Positions 11,824 to 21,550 of a DNA stretch of 64,000 nucleotides are shown piece by piece. The stretch covers positions 98,853,868 to 98,917,867 of the forward strand of contig NC_084797.1 in assembly GCF_963169125.1 (NCBI RefSeq), given 5' to 3'. The translations under genes were made by a program, and so were the position numbers. This stretch comes from Humulus lupulus (Eukaryota; Streptophyta; Magnoliopsida; Rosales; Cannabaceae). Numbering within the stretch: the stretch's first letter is position 1; every line of letters begins with the position of its first letter. The notes under the pieces were generated by a model. It was given only the letters and a program-made list of their open reading frames with translations, was not told where the DNA came from and ran no database searches.

Positions 11824-12682
11824 CACCTGGCCCCACCGGCATAACTCTTGTTGTATACACCACACTAGCTAGAAAACTTATACAACCCCCTTGAAATAGG
11901 TCCCTAGCCCTCAATGCTGATATCATGGGTATGCAGGACCCATGCACAGCACCCACGAAAATAAAGGGATCCTCACCCTCAAGCTCAAAGGTCACCATCT
12001 TCTTCCTTCAATCTATAGTAGCCCCATATCTGACTAGCCAATCCATCCCCAAAATCATATCAAAATCATCCATACCCAACTCAATTAAATCTACTGATAG
12101 TTCCCTACTATCTACCATCACTGGCAGTGCTCTAATCCATCTCCTAGAAGCTACCAGTTCCCCTGTAGGCAATATAGTCCAAAATCCCGCAGTATAATAC
12201 TCACTAGGTCTACACAATCTATCAATTACCTTATTAGAAACAAACAAATGTGTAGCACCAGAGCCAATCAATACAGTATATGAAGAGCTAGCACTAAAAA
12301 TCTGACATGTCACTACCGAGGGACTAGCCTCAGCCTCTGTTTGCATCAGGGTGAACACTCGAACTAGAGTCAAGCTGTCCACCTTTCCCGGTTCCTCCTT
12401 TTTCAGTGTCGGACAATCTTTCTTGAGGTGTCCAACCACCCCACAGAAGTAACAAGCCTTGGCCCGGCATTCGCCCAGATGGTGCTTCCTGCACCTTGTG
12501 CACTCTAGATAACTCCTCCATGCCTCACCACCTCCCTGTAGGCCACCCTGGGCACCCCGGCCCCTCCTATCAGGACGAGCAGTGGTTAAGGTGTCAGGGG
12601 TCTTCCTCTTCTGATCAATGGGGCCTCCACCCCTACCAGACCCTGTAAATTGAGGTACTGCTCTGCGAACATCCTGTCTCAC
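11824..12682 (-). pseudogene. Tekay-1 gag C-terminus and protease remnant
   Basis: The main open stretch (12682 to 12008) holds a zinc knuckle with Cys77, Cys80, His85 and Cys90 (C-x2-C-x4-H-x4-C), then the aspartic protease. The active-site triad expected as DSGATH reads GSGATH (residues 140-145), so the catalytic Asp is replaced by Gly. The downstream flap-like motif ILGMDWL is present at residues 210-216. An in-frame TGA at about 12006 ends the stretch. The same frame continues to about 11830 with sequence matching the Tekay-2 protease tail at 45647-45910. It cannot encode active protease. Confidence 0.8.
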
Positions 12683-12699
12683 AGCATTCTCCCTCCAAA

Positions 12700-13440
12700 T
12701 CTTATTTTTCGCCGCCTAAGAAATAAGGGCCTTCTCAACCGGCTGGGTATAAGTCGTCCCCCAGGTACTGATGTGATTCTCACATCTCGAGCTATCACAA
12801 CATTAAGCTCTCAAACAAACATGTCCTATCTAGCCGCATCTGTAGGCACTAAATCTGGTGCGAACTTCACTAGCCTGTCAAACTTCAGGGCGTACTCAGT
12901 AACTGTCATGCTGCCCTGCACCAACCCAATAAACTCATTCACCTTCGCTTCCCTGATGACAACGTTATAATATTTCTGGCTGAACAGGTCTCTAAACCCA
13001 TCCCAGTTCATAGCAGAAATGTCATGAGTCTGTGATGCCACCTCCCACCAAATACGGGCATCCTCTCTAAGCATATAGGTGGCACAGGCCACTCTGTCAT
13101 TGCCTTCCACTCTCATAAAATCCAAAATAGAGGTGATCATGCTCATCCACTGTACAGCCTTTAGTGGATCTGGTCCTCCCTCAAAGATTGGAGGATGCTA
13201 CCTCCTGAATCGTTCATAGAGTGGCTCCCACCTGCTCCCAACCTCAAGTGTTTGTATAGCTGTTGCTACAACAGGTGGCACATTAGGTGCAGCACTCCCT
13301 GACAGAGCCTGCTGCCTCAAAAGGCGAATCTGTTCTTCCTGACTCTAAAGTCTAGCTTGCATATCAGAAAATATCTGCTGCTAGTTCTGAAGGACTGGCA
13401 GAGGTTTCTGGCCTTACTCATCATCTCTAGCTTCGACCCC
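12700..13440 (-). pseudogene. Tekay-1 gag (capsid) remnant
   Basis: The best-preserved part is 13146 to 12826. It matches the retrotransposon gag domain, including the DARIWWEV segment seen also in Tekay-2 (46587-46892) and Tekay-4 (62989-63183), and an LVQGSMTVTEYALKFDRL segment. Gag forms the particle that packages element RNA. The upstream part (13147-13440) and the gap to 12682 are interrupted by stops. Confidence 0.75.
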
Positions 13441-13847
13441 TGTGCTGGCTAGTCGTATTGATCGCCTTGGACGCATAACTATCCAAGTCTATCTACAATC
13501 AACAACTCGGCAGTCAGGCAATGATGATAGGTTAACATTCTTTCCATGGTCCAATATCGAAACTCGACCAACAATATGCAATCAAGATGCAAACAAGCAT
13601 TTAAACATTTATTCACATACAGTAACAATGCTAATAAGCATGCCTCATCATATTCACATAGTAGTCAAGGGCAAGGCCCTATCAGTATCTCATGCTCCCT
13701 ATTAATCATGAAATAAAGCATTTATATTTCATTTAAACATTTAAGCATGTAATCACATATATATAGTAACCAAAACCTGAGTCGAGCTTGTCTTTAGCGG
13801 CGAGTGTATATGCCCAGCCAGTCTTCAAGAACCCTTAAACCTAGACC

Positions 13848-13859
13848 GCTCTGATACCA
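13848..13859 (-). other. Primer-binding site of Tekay-1
   Basis: Read on the minus strand TGGTATCAGAGC, the standard complement of the 3' end of plant initiator Met tRNA. It begins a few bases inside the LTR end at 13863. Confidence 0.85.
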
Positions 13860-13862
13860 AGT

Positions 13863-14090
13863 TGTAACGCCTTGGGTAACCAAGACTGTTACACTGTGTA
13901 TTTTGAAACAGTGCAAGACTTGCTAATCAAGTCGTTTGAACATAAATGTGATTCTAAAGTCAACTAATAGGTTAAGGTTAAAAGATTTTGATCGTAAACT
14001 ATTAATTTTTGTTAAAACAAATGTTTGGTACATGGGATCCCAAAAACAGGGTATAAGTGATAAATACAACTCCCAAAAGCTGATACAACA
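13863..14090 (-). mobile_element. 5' LTR of Tekay-1, inner part
   Basis: Starts TGTAACGCCTTGGG and aligns closely with 11585-11812. It is interrupted at 14090 by Tat-2, whose duplicated target CAACA occupies 14086-14090 and 25637-25641. The LTR resumes beyond Tat-2. Confidence 0.85.
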
Positions 14091-14700
14091 TGTTTACCCA
14101 AAAATGGCTCCTAATGACGTGGCAGGAATTTCTTACATATGACTAGCACGTGGTTGTTTTGAGTGAAGGGATCCTGTTCGATCATCGACCAGATAATTAT
14201 TGATTCGTCAAGTCTCGCGAGTGGGTGCGACCAGTCTGGTCGCATACTTTCGTTTATTTCCTTTGAGAGACGCAATCTTGTAATAATGACATTTATTATG
14301 TTTCTTTTTATTACCTTGATATGCTGATCTTAAGTGTAATTAAGGCCCATCAGCCCATGTAACCCTCTTGATCCTATAAATAAGAAGAAGAGGGCTCAAG
14401 GAATGGACTTTTTGAATTTTTGATCTTTGTATTTAGAGAGAAAAGCATAGTGTGATTATCCACCAGAATTGTAATCCTCCCAAGGCTTGTGAAACTCAAG
14501 AACCCTAGTTCTTTGATCACATTATTGGGATTCAATATCAATAAGAACACTAAGTGGACGTAGGTCATTACCATCTTATTGGGGCCGAACCACTATAAAT
14601 CGCTTGTGTCATTTGTTTTCCATTTGATTCTCTTCTTGATTTCTTTTTGTTCTTTGTCATTTATTTGACTCCGTGTCATTGGCCAAATCAAGGGTCAACA
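14091..14700 (+). mobile_element. 5' LTR of Tat-2
   Basis: Begins TGTTTACCC and ends GGTCAACA. It has a TATA box at 14375 and matches the 3' LTR along its whole length with scattered substitutions. Confidence 0.92.
14375..14384 (+). promoter_or_regulatory. TATA box of Tat-2 5' LTR
   Basis: TATAAATAAG is followed by a purine-rich AAGAAGAGGG. It is conserved in the 3' LTR (25310) and in the Tat-1 LTR (8671). Confidence 0.65.
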
Positions 14701-14702
14701 TT

Positions 14703-14720
14703 TTGGTGATTTCATTGAGA
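14703..14720 (+). other. Probable primer-binding site of Tat-2
   Basis: TTGGTGATTTCATTGAGA starts three bases after the LTR end, where the site must lie. It begins with the TGG expected for a CCA tRNA end. I could not match it to a particular tRNA. Confidence 0.45.
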
Positions 14721-14748
14721 GATTAATCAAGAACTTCAAGAAGATCAA

Positions 14749-16830
14749 ATGGCAAAGACATCCAAGAGAGCTGGACAAACTTCTAGCGCTGCATCCACTT
14801 AGCCTCCTCCTCCAAATGTGGCTGAAACTGAACCACATTTGGATTTTGAGGAGGAAGAAATGGACTCTGAAATGTTGAGGACAACACTAAGTGTGCTGCA
14901 GAACAAGTTGGCCAATTTGAGGGCCAATCAAGAGAATGCGGCGGAGACCTTGACGCAACAACAGAGGGAAATCGAGTGTCAGCGTCAAGAGCTAAATGAG
15001 CAGCAGGCAGATATGGACCGCCAACAGAGAGATGCCATAGTTGCTTTAGAAGAAGCCATTTAATTGGCTCGGGGACAAGCTGCACTAGCTTCTCAACCGG
15101 GTCAACCACCAAATGCACCATCGCAACGCGCCACAAATTCAAGTCCTCCGCTTCAGCCAGCAAGCCCTCAGAGGCCGGAGCAACCACCTGTTGCTCAACA
15201 GGATATCCCAATTCAGGATCTTGAGCAGCAGCCTCCTTCTCAAGCTGGTCGAGGCAACCCCTAGTGCTAGAGGCAGAATAGGGTCGGGAAACCTCCCTGA
15301 AGCCCTATCAGCTAGAGGAGGAAACAGCGTGACCAACCAATCGCGCTATAGTCGATTACAGTTTAGGGACAACCATGATTATAATGAGGCTCACTCCGGC
15401 AGGAGAAATGATGGTCGGGGGCATTAAGGAAGAGGTGGAGATAGGAACCCCCTACAAAGAGAGAATAGGCCAACGAGCCAAAATGCTGGGGGGCAACCTA
15501 GACAGCATAACGTCTTTGATAGTCTAGGCGCTAGCAATCAAAGGCGCAGAGATGATGACCTGAGCGACGTGCTCAACAATAGGTGCGAGAGGCATGATGA
15601 GTATGCTCCTCCGGCACCAGTGGCCTCAGTGATCCCCGACGTTGTACAAGCCCAAATTGATGCTCTGAATCAGGCGGTACAACAACGGGTGGGGAGCCAA
15701 ACATCCCACATTGAGTACGATCAGAGGAGAGGCACTCTGTTTGTACAAAGGATTGCTGTGGCAGAAACTCCCAGCAAGTTCAAGATGCCGGTGTTGCCAA
15801 ACTTCGATGTGTATGGGGACCCAATATCTCATGTAAACTAGTTTGAGATACAAATGGATATTCAGAAGGTGTCGGAAGATGCCCAATGCAGGATCTTCCC
15901 TGCCACCCTATCTGACACCACCCAAGAGTGGTTCTTTAAATTCCCTCCTGCTAGTATAGTATCATGGGAAATGTTCGTGAAGGAATTTTACGAACAATTC
16001 TACGCTGGTTATGTACACCCCACTGAGGCCAACCAGCTGGTCAAGATACGACAGAAGGAGGGAGAGCCCTTGAAGGAATACGTCCAGCGTTTTATGCGAG
16101 CGGCTTCTAGAGCTAAAACAGTGGGCGACGAGGGAAAACTGATGGCCCTAACTGCTGGGGTAAGGCGCCATTCTCACCTCTAGAACAACCTAAGAAAGAA
16201 TAGGGTAAAGAGTACCCAGGAGTTTCTTGATCGAGCTGACCGATACATCAAGCTCGAGGACGTGATTGCCAATGAGGGGAAATCGCCTGCAAAGGACAAG
16301 GGACCAAAGGAAGATCCCTCCAAAGCCGCCAACGGGTCGGATAAACCCAATGGAAATGGCAAAGGCAACGGGAATGGGAATGGTAAAAATGGTGGAAAAA
16401 GGGCGAACAATGAGCCATCAACATTCGAAAATAAACGCCCCAAAGGCAATACATACGAGCCGAGATTCACCAACTATACGACCCTTGTCGAAAGCAAGGC
16501 AGAGGTCTACCAGGCGACCAACTCCACTATCCCTTATAAGCGACTATCACTTATAAGGAAGGATATCTCCAAGAGAGATACAACAAAATTATGTCGTTTT
16601 CACAACGACTACGGTCATGATACCAGTGAGTGTAACCAGTTGAAGGATGAGATTGAGTTCCTCATTAGACAGGGACACCTAAGGAGGTACGTGAGCCACA
16701 AGAGGATCTCAACGAGAGGCTCAAGGAGGCAACGAGTAGGTGCCTGCACACCAACGCTCGCCACCTTTACAGCCAGCTCCTATGGCAGGTATGTTACTCA
16801 CCATCTGTGGCGGCCCACACCTTGCAGGAG
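14749..16830 (+). pseudogene. Tat-2 gag
   Basis: Starts ATGGCAAAGACATCC at 14749 after a short leader. The N-terminal part is a Gln/Glu-rich coiled coil (about 14860-15060) followed by a Pro/Gln-rich linker. The capsid core (about 15760-16180) contains the VLPNFDVYGDP entry, a TQEWFFKFP segment and an LVKIRQKEGEPLKEYVQRF segment typical of plant gag. Near 16590 is a Cys/His motif CRFHNDYGHDTSEC, the Tat version of the zinc knuckle. In-frame stops lie at 14800, 15061, 15262, 15839 and 16181, and the frame shifts near 15262. It would form the RNA-packaging particle; this copy is dead. Confidence 0.85.
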
Positions 16831-17324
16831 ATAATGGGAAGGCAAGGGAGCAGTACGCTCGGACCTTACGCCACGACCAGGACATCGAGATGATGAGTGT
16901 GGAAGATAGAGCACCTAAAAAAGCTCGAACAGAGGAGGAATTGATAACCTTCTTCGAAGACGACACTCAACACATACGATTCCCACATTCAGATCCGCTG
17001 GTCGTTGACATCCAGATTGCCAACATGATGGTTAAGAGGGTGTTGGTGGACACAGGGAGCTCAGTCAACATCTTGTATAAGTCTTCACTGGAGAGGATGA
17101 AGTTTTCCATCAAGGACCTGGAGCCGTGCAACCAAACCATATATGGTTTTTCTGGCGAAGGACTCACACCAACAGGGTCGATTAGGCTCCCAGTTACAGC
17201 AGGAACTGCACCCGCGAACAGGACATTACTCACTACTTTTATAGTAGTTGATTATCCTTCCGCGTACAATGTTGTAATTGGAAGGCCTATTCTGGTCAAC
17301 CTGCGAGTTGTTACCTCGGTTTAG
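16740..17324 (+). pseudogene. Tat-2 aspartic protease
   Basis: The retropepsin active site VLVDTGSSVNIL lies near the middle, with catalytic Asp intact, and a YNVVIGRPIL segment follows as in other Tat proteases. The enzyme would cut the gag-pol polyprotein. It is in a different frame from gag. The same frame continues through stops at 17322 and 17511 into RT, so protease, RT and the RNase H domains once formed one reading frame. Confidence 0.85.
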
Positions 17325-17540
17325 CACCTTGCTATGAAATTCCCAACTGACGTAGTGGTAGGATGCGTATTGGGAAACCAACGAGAAGCGAGGGAGTGCT
17401 ACAACTCCTTGATATCTAAGGCAAAGAAAGGTGGATCAAGGGAAACCGCTGGAAAAGAGTTGCAGACGGCCAAAGAAGTACAAGCCCAATCAGGTGATTG
17501 TATCACCAAATAGGGTGTTTCCCAAAGTGAGGATAGGGAC

Positions 17541-18630
17541 TTGGATCCTCGCTTTGGGGATTTTGATGAAGAAGTAGGACCCATCGAGGACCTTGAAGAG
17601 CTCCAACTCGATGAAGCAGACCCGACCAGGGTTGTGAAGGTCGATAAAAACTTAGAGACAACAACAAAACAAAAACTGGTGGAATTTTTGAAGAAGAACC
17701 AGGGAGTCTTTGTCTGGTCGCATAAAGACATGGTTGGAATAGACCCGACAGTTATCAGCCATGTCCTAAATATTGATAAAAGCTTTCCACCAATGCAACA
17801 AAAAAGACGGCTGCTCGACAAAGACGGATCAAAAGCTCTGAAGGAAGAAGTCGAGAAGCTAAAGGAGAACGGATTCATCAAGGTAGCGTTTTATCCATCG
17901 TGGGTCTCTAATCCCGTACTAGTACCCAAGCCGAATGGCAAGTGGAGAACATGTGTGGATTTCACAGACCTTAATAAAGCCTGCCCTAAAGATTGTTTCC
18001 CACTCCCTAGAATCGATCAGCTGGTCGATGCCACTACAGGACACGAGATCCTGTCATTCATGGATGCATACTATGGGTACATTCAGATCAATATGCATCC
18101 ACCTGATGAGGATCACACTAGCTTTCGGACCGATACAGGACTTTACTGTTACAAAGCAATGCCCTTTTGTTTGAAAAACGCTGGTGCGACTTACCAGCGA
18201 CTAATCAATCACATGGTCAAAGAGATGATTGGCACAAACATGGAAGTATATGTTGATGACATGTTGGTTAAGTCGAAAAAAGCAGAGGAACACATAGGGG
18301 ACTTGCAAGAGTGCTTCGGCGTCTTGAACAAATATCAGATGAAGCTGAATCTCTTCAAGTGTTCCTTCAGAGTTGGATCAGGGAAATTCCTGGGATTTAT
18401 AGTAAACTCATGAGGAATTGAAGCTAATCCCAAGAAGATCAAGGCCTTGGTCAATATGAAATCGCCAACAAAAATCCAAGATGTTCAAAGTTTAACCGGA
18501 AGGATTGCTCCTCTAAGTAGATTTATCTCCAAATCGACGGACAAGTGTGTCCCATTTTTTAATCTACTTAGAGGCAACAAGAAATTTGAATGGACAGAGG
18601 AGTGCGAACAGGATTTTTAAGCTTTAAAGA
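17541..18630 (+). pseudogene. Tat-2 reverse transcriptase
   Basis: The longest intact piece (17541-18413) has the RT domains in order: WVSNPVLVPKPNGKWR, the first catalytic Asp in FMDAYYGY (residue 175) and the catalytic YVDD box at residues 237-240. The usual MPFGLKNA motif reads MPFCLKNA, a Gly-to-Cys change at residue 210. A TGA at 18411 interrupts the connection segment, where Arg is usual, consistent with C-to-T decay. The domain copies element RNA into DNA. Confidence 0.9.
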
Positions 18631-18635
18631 CGCAT

Positions 18636-19085
18636 ATGTCGCAGTCGCCGATTCTATCTAAGCCGATCGAAAAGGAAACTTTGTTCATATATTTGGCGGT
18701 CACCGAATACGCTGTTAGTGCTGTCTTGGTAAGAGAGGAGGAAAATGTGCAAAAAGCCGTATATTATGTAAGCAAAAGGCTAATAGGAGCAGAGCTACGG
18801 TATTCGCCTATTGAAAAATTAGCCTACTGCTTGATTTTAGCCTCCAAAAAGTTGCGGCCATACTTCCAAGCTCACCCCATCACAGTTTTAACCGACCAGC
18901 CTCTACGGCAAGTTCTGCAGAAGCCAGAAGCCGTAGGCCGATTATTGAAATGGGCGGTAGAACTTGGGTAGTTTGAAATCTCTTACTTACCACGAGCAGC
19001 GATAAAAGGACAAGCTTTGGCCGACTTCATCGCAGAGCTCACTGGGCTTCCAAACAGTGAACAAATAGAAGAACCTGAGCCTTAA
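18636..19085 (+). pseudogene. Tat-2 first RNase H domain
   Basis: Contains the LAVTEYAVSAVLVRE segment and later TDQPLRQVLQKPE, as in the pol-linked RNase H of Tat elements. In this lineage the domain is commonly degenerate and a second RNase H follows, which is the case here. In-frame stops lie at about 18618, 18969 and 19083. Confidence 0.8.
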
Positions 19086-19106
19086 AGCCAAACTCCCTCC
19101 TGGAAG

Positions 19107-19664
19107 TTGTTTACGGACGGTTCTTCTAATGAACACCACGCTGGAGCTGAAGTGATTTTGATAATGCTTGACGGGCATCGATTTCACTGCGCGATTAGAT
19201 TCGACTTCACAACGTCCAACAACGAAGTCGAGTATGAAGCGCTGCTCGCAGGTTTACGGTTAGCCAAGGACATGAACATAAAGTCGCTTGAAATCTATAG
19301 TGACTCCCAGTTAGTGGTTCATCAAATTATTGGAGAATACCAAGCCCGGGGGCTGAAGATGGTTTCCTACTTGAACAAAGCAAAATATTTGTTGGCATTA
19401 TTTGGAAAGTATACTCTCCAGCAAGTACCTCGTGACCAAAACTTGAACGCTGATGCTTTGGCCAAGTTAGCGAGTGCCAAGGATGCTGACACCCTGAATA
19501 TAGTACCTGTTGAACAGCTGGTCGCACCAAGCATCCAAGTAGAAGAAACCTCTCTGGTGATTCAGGCAGCAGATACATGGATGGCACCTTTCATTGAATA
19601 CTTGACGCATGGTGTTTCCAACGGACAGAAACAAAGCCAGGACTCTTCAGCAGCAGGCTTCTAG
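19107..19664 (+). pseudogene. Tat-2 second (archaeal-type) RNase H
   Basis: All four acidic catalytic positions are visible: the Asp in FTDGSS, the Glu in NNEVEYEALL, the Asp in YSDSQLV and the Asp in NADALAKLAS. The NNEAEY-like motif and the LAGLRLA stretch mark it as the extra RNase H acquired by the Tat lineage. It would degrade the RNA strand during reverse transcription. It shares its frame with RT; the reading frame changes just after it, near 19640. Confidence 0.85.
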
Positions 19665-20811
19665 GTTCATCCTGGTTGACGAAATTTTGTACCGAAGAGG
19701 ATACTCTATGCCACTCCTCAGGTGTATTTCAAAAGAAAATGCCAAAGAATTAATGAGAGAGGTCCATGAAGGTTTCTGCGGAGATCATGCCGGGGGGCAG
19801 AGCTTATCAAAGAAAATCATAAGGTAAGGGTACTTCTGGCCAACAATGAATGAAGATTCAATGGAATTTGTTCGAAGGTGCAACAGGTGCCAGAGATTCT
19901 CTAAGATTCCCCGAGCAGCCCCTAATGAGCTAAAATAGATGCAAAGTTCATGGCCATTCGCAGTATGGGGTATAGACCTAATTGGATCTTTGCCCATAGG
20001 GAAGGGCGGTGTCAAGTACGCTGTAGTGGCTATCAATTACTTCACAAAGTGGGCCGAAGCTGAGCCACTTGCAACCATAACGACCAAGAAAGTGCTAGAT
20101 TTTGTGGTCAAGAACATTGTGTGTCGCTATGGATTGCCAAGAAAAATTGTCTCAAACAACGGCACGCAGTTCGATAGTGATCTGTTCACGGATTTTTGCG
20201 AGCGGCATGGAATTATCAAAAGATTTTCTTCAATTGCTCAGCCTCAGGCAAACAGACAAGTCGAGGCAGTCAATAAAACGCTAAAGGATACTCTAAAGAA
20301 AAGGCTTGAAGAAGCAAAGGGGGCATGGCTGGAGCAATTGCCTGAAGTCCTCTGGTTGTACAGAAAATCCCATCAAACAGCAATAGGTTATACTCCATTT
20401 TCCTTAGCTTATGGATATGAGGCTATGTTGGTTGTTGAATTAGATCTGCCATCGCATCAGAGGATGACATATGATCAAGGCTCCAATAGCCAGTTATTAA
20501 TGGAATCTTTGGATTTGGTCGATGAAAAGAGCGAGCAACCCCAACTCCGAGTAGCAGCTTACCAGCAAAAGGTCGCCCGGTATTTCAATTCTAAAGTACG
20601 TGAAAGGAAATTTAATGTGGGAGATCTAGTACTTAGAAGAGTTTTCCTCAACACCTGCGATCAAGCTGCTGGAGTACTCGAACCTAACTGGGAAGGACCG
20701 TACCAAATCGAAGAAGTCCTCCATCCAGGCACTTACAAACTTGCTCGCTTAAATGGAGATCTCATTCCTTGTTATTGGAATGGAGAACACCTGCGCAAGT
20801 ACTATCAATAA
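19609..20811 (+). pseudogene. Tat-2 integrase
   Basis: An N-terminal His/Cys zinc-binding region (HEGFCGDH ... CNRCQ, about 19770-19890) is followed by the catalytic core at 19939-20811. The first Asp is present in GIDLIG. The second, expected in SDNGTQF, reads SNNGTQF (residue 73 of the open piece), an Asp-to-Asn change by one G-to-A. The Glu in NRQVEAVNK is present, but the usual preceding Gly is Arg. The C-terminal part has the WEGPYQIEEV (GPY/F-like) module and ends LRKYYQ without a chromodomain. Stops at about 19828 and 19936 break it. It would insert the DNA copy into the genome; this copy is inactive. Confidence 0.88.
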
Positions 20812-20814
20812 ACA

Positions 20815-21545
20815 ATTCTTCTTAAAGAATTGGCTTGTATTAATTTTACTTTTTACAAGTTCATGAACAAGGGTTAGTCATTTTTTGTGATTGATCGCTT
20901 ATAAGTGTAAAATCATTTTATTGACCACTCATACAGACACAAATTGTCCATCTATTATGAGAAATAAAAGGGACTGTGCGCAGCCAGTCAATCTTGCCAA
21001 CTATTGTATTCATTACAAGTATTTGCTCATTACGTGTGTTGTTTTGCTATATTTTTATTATTTATACATGTCTTTATTACGAGCATAAATGTTCGAACAG
21101 GTGCTAGTCAAGGCAAGTGACCGAGGACCTAAAGCTCCTCAATCACTTAAGGGGCATATAAGGTATCTAGTAAGGAAAGTATATCAATAGGTATGTAAAC
21201 ACACAAGAAAAATAAGTGAAAGCATGTTATGGTACTTAGAGTATTTTTCAAAATTTTGTTATTTTGTTAAATCAAACCAAAGTACTATGCTAAGTTCGGT
21301 CATGCGAACAGATGTTATAATAAGAATGCAAATATTATAATATCAAAAATGAAATCCTTTACACCGTGAGCAGTTACCGCTCGGATGTAATTGTCTGTTA
21401 AAAGGAAAAAGCTGCCCACGTAGCAATGAAAATATAAATTGTCTTTACATCATGAACCATAAAAAGAAAAAATAGATAAAGTTACGAAGCAGCTGGAGGA
21501 TCTTGCTGAGGCTCTAGTGGCTACTGGTCGACGGTAACTCCAACG
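20815..21545 (+). other. Tat-2 spacer between integrase and antisense gene
   Basis: Non-coding and AT-rich. It contains the purine motif ACTTAAGGGGCATA at 21145-21158, in the same context as the internal purine tract of Tat-1 at 3136. Nothing else recognisable. Confidence 0.5.
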
Positions 21546-21550
21546 TCTTC

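Noticed and set aside
15139..15336. Minus-strand frames across gag of Tat-2
   Set aside because: Shadows of the gag coding region, whose sense-strand motifs are clear.
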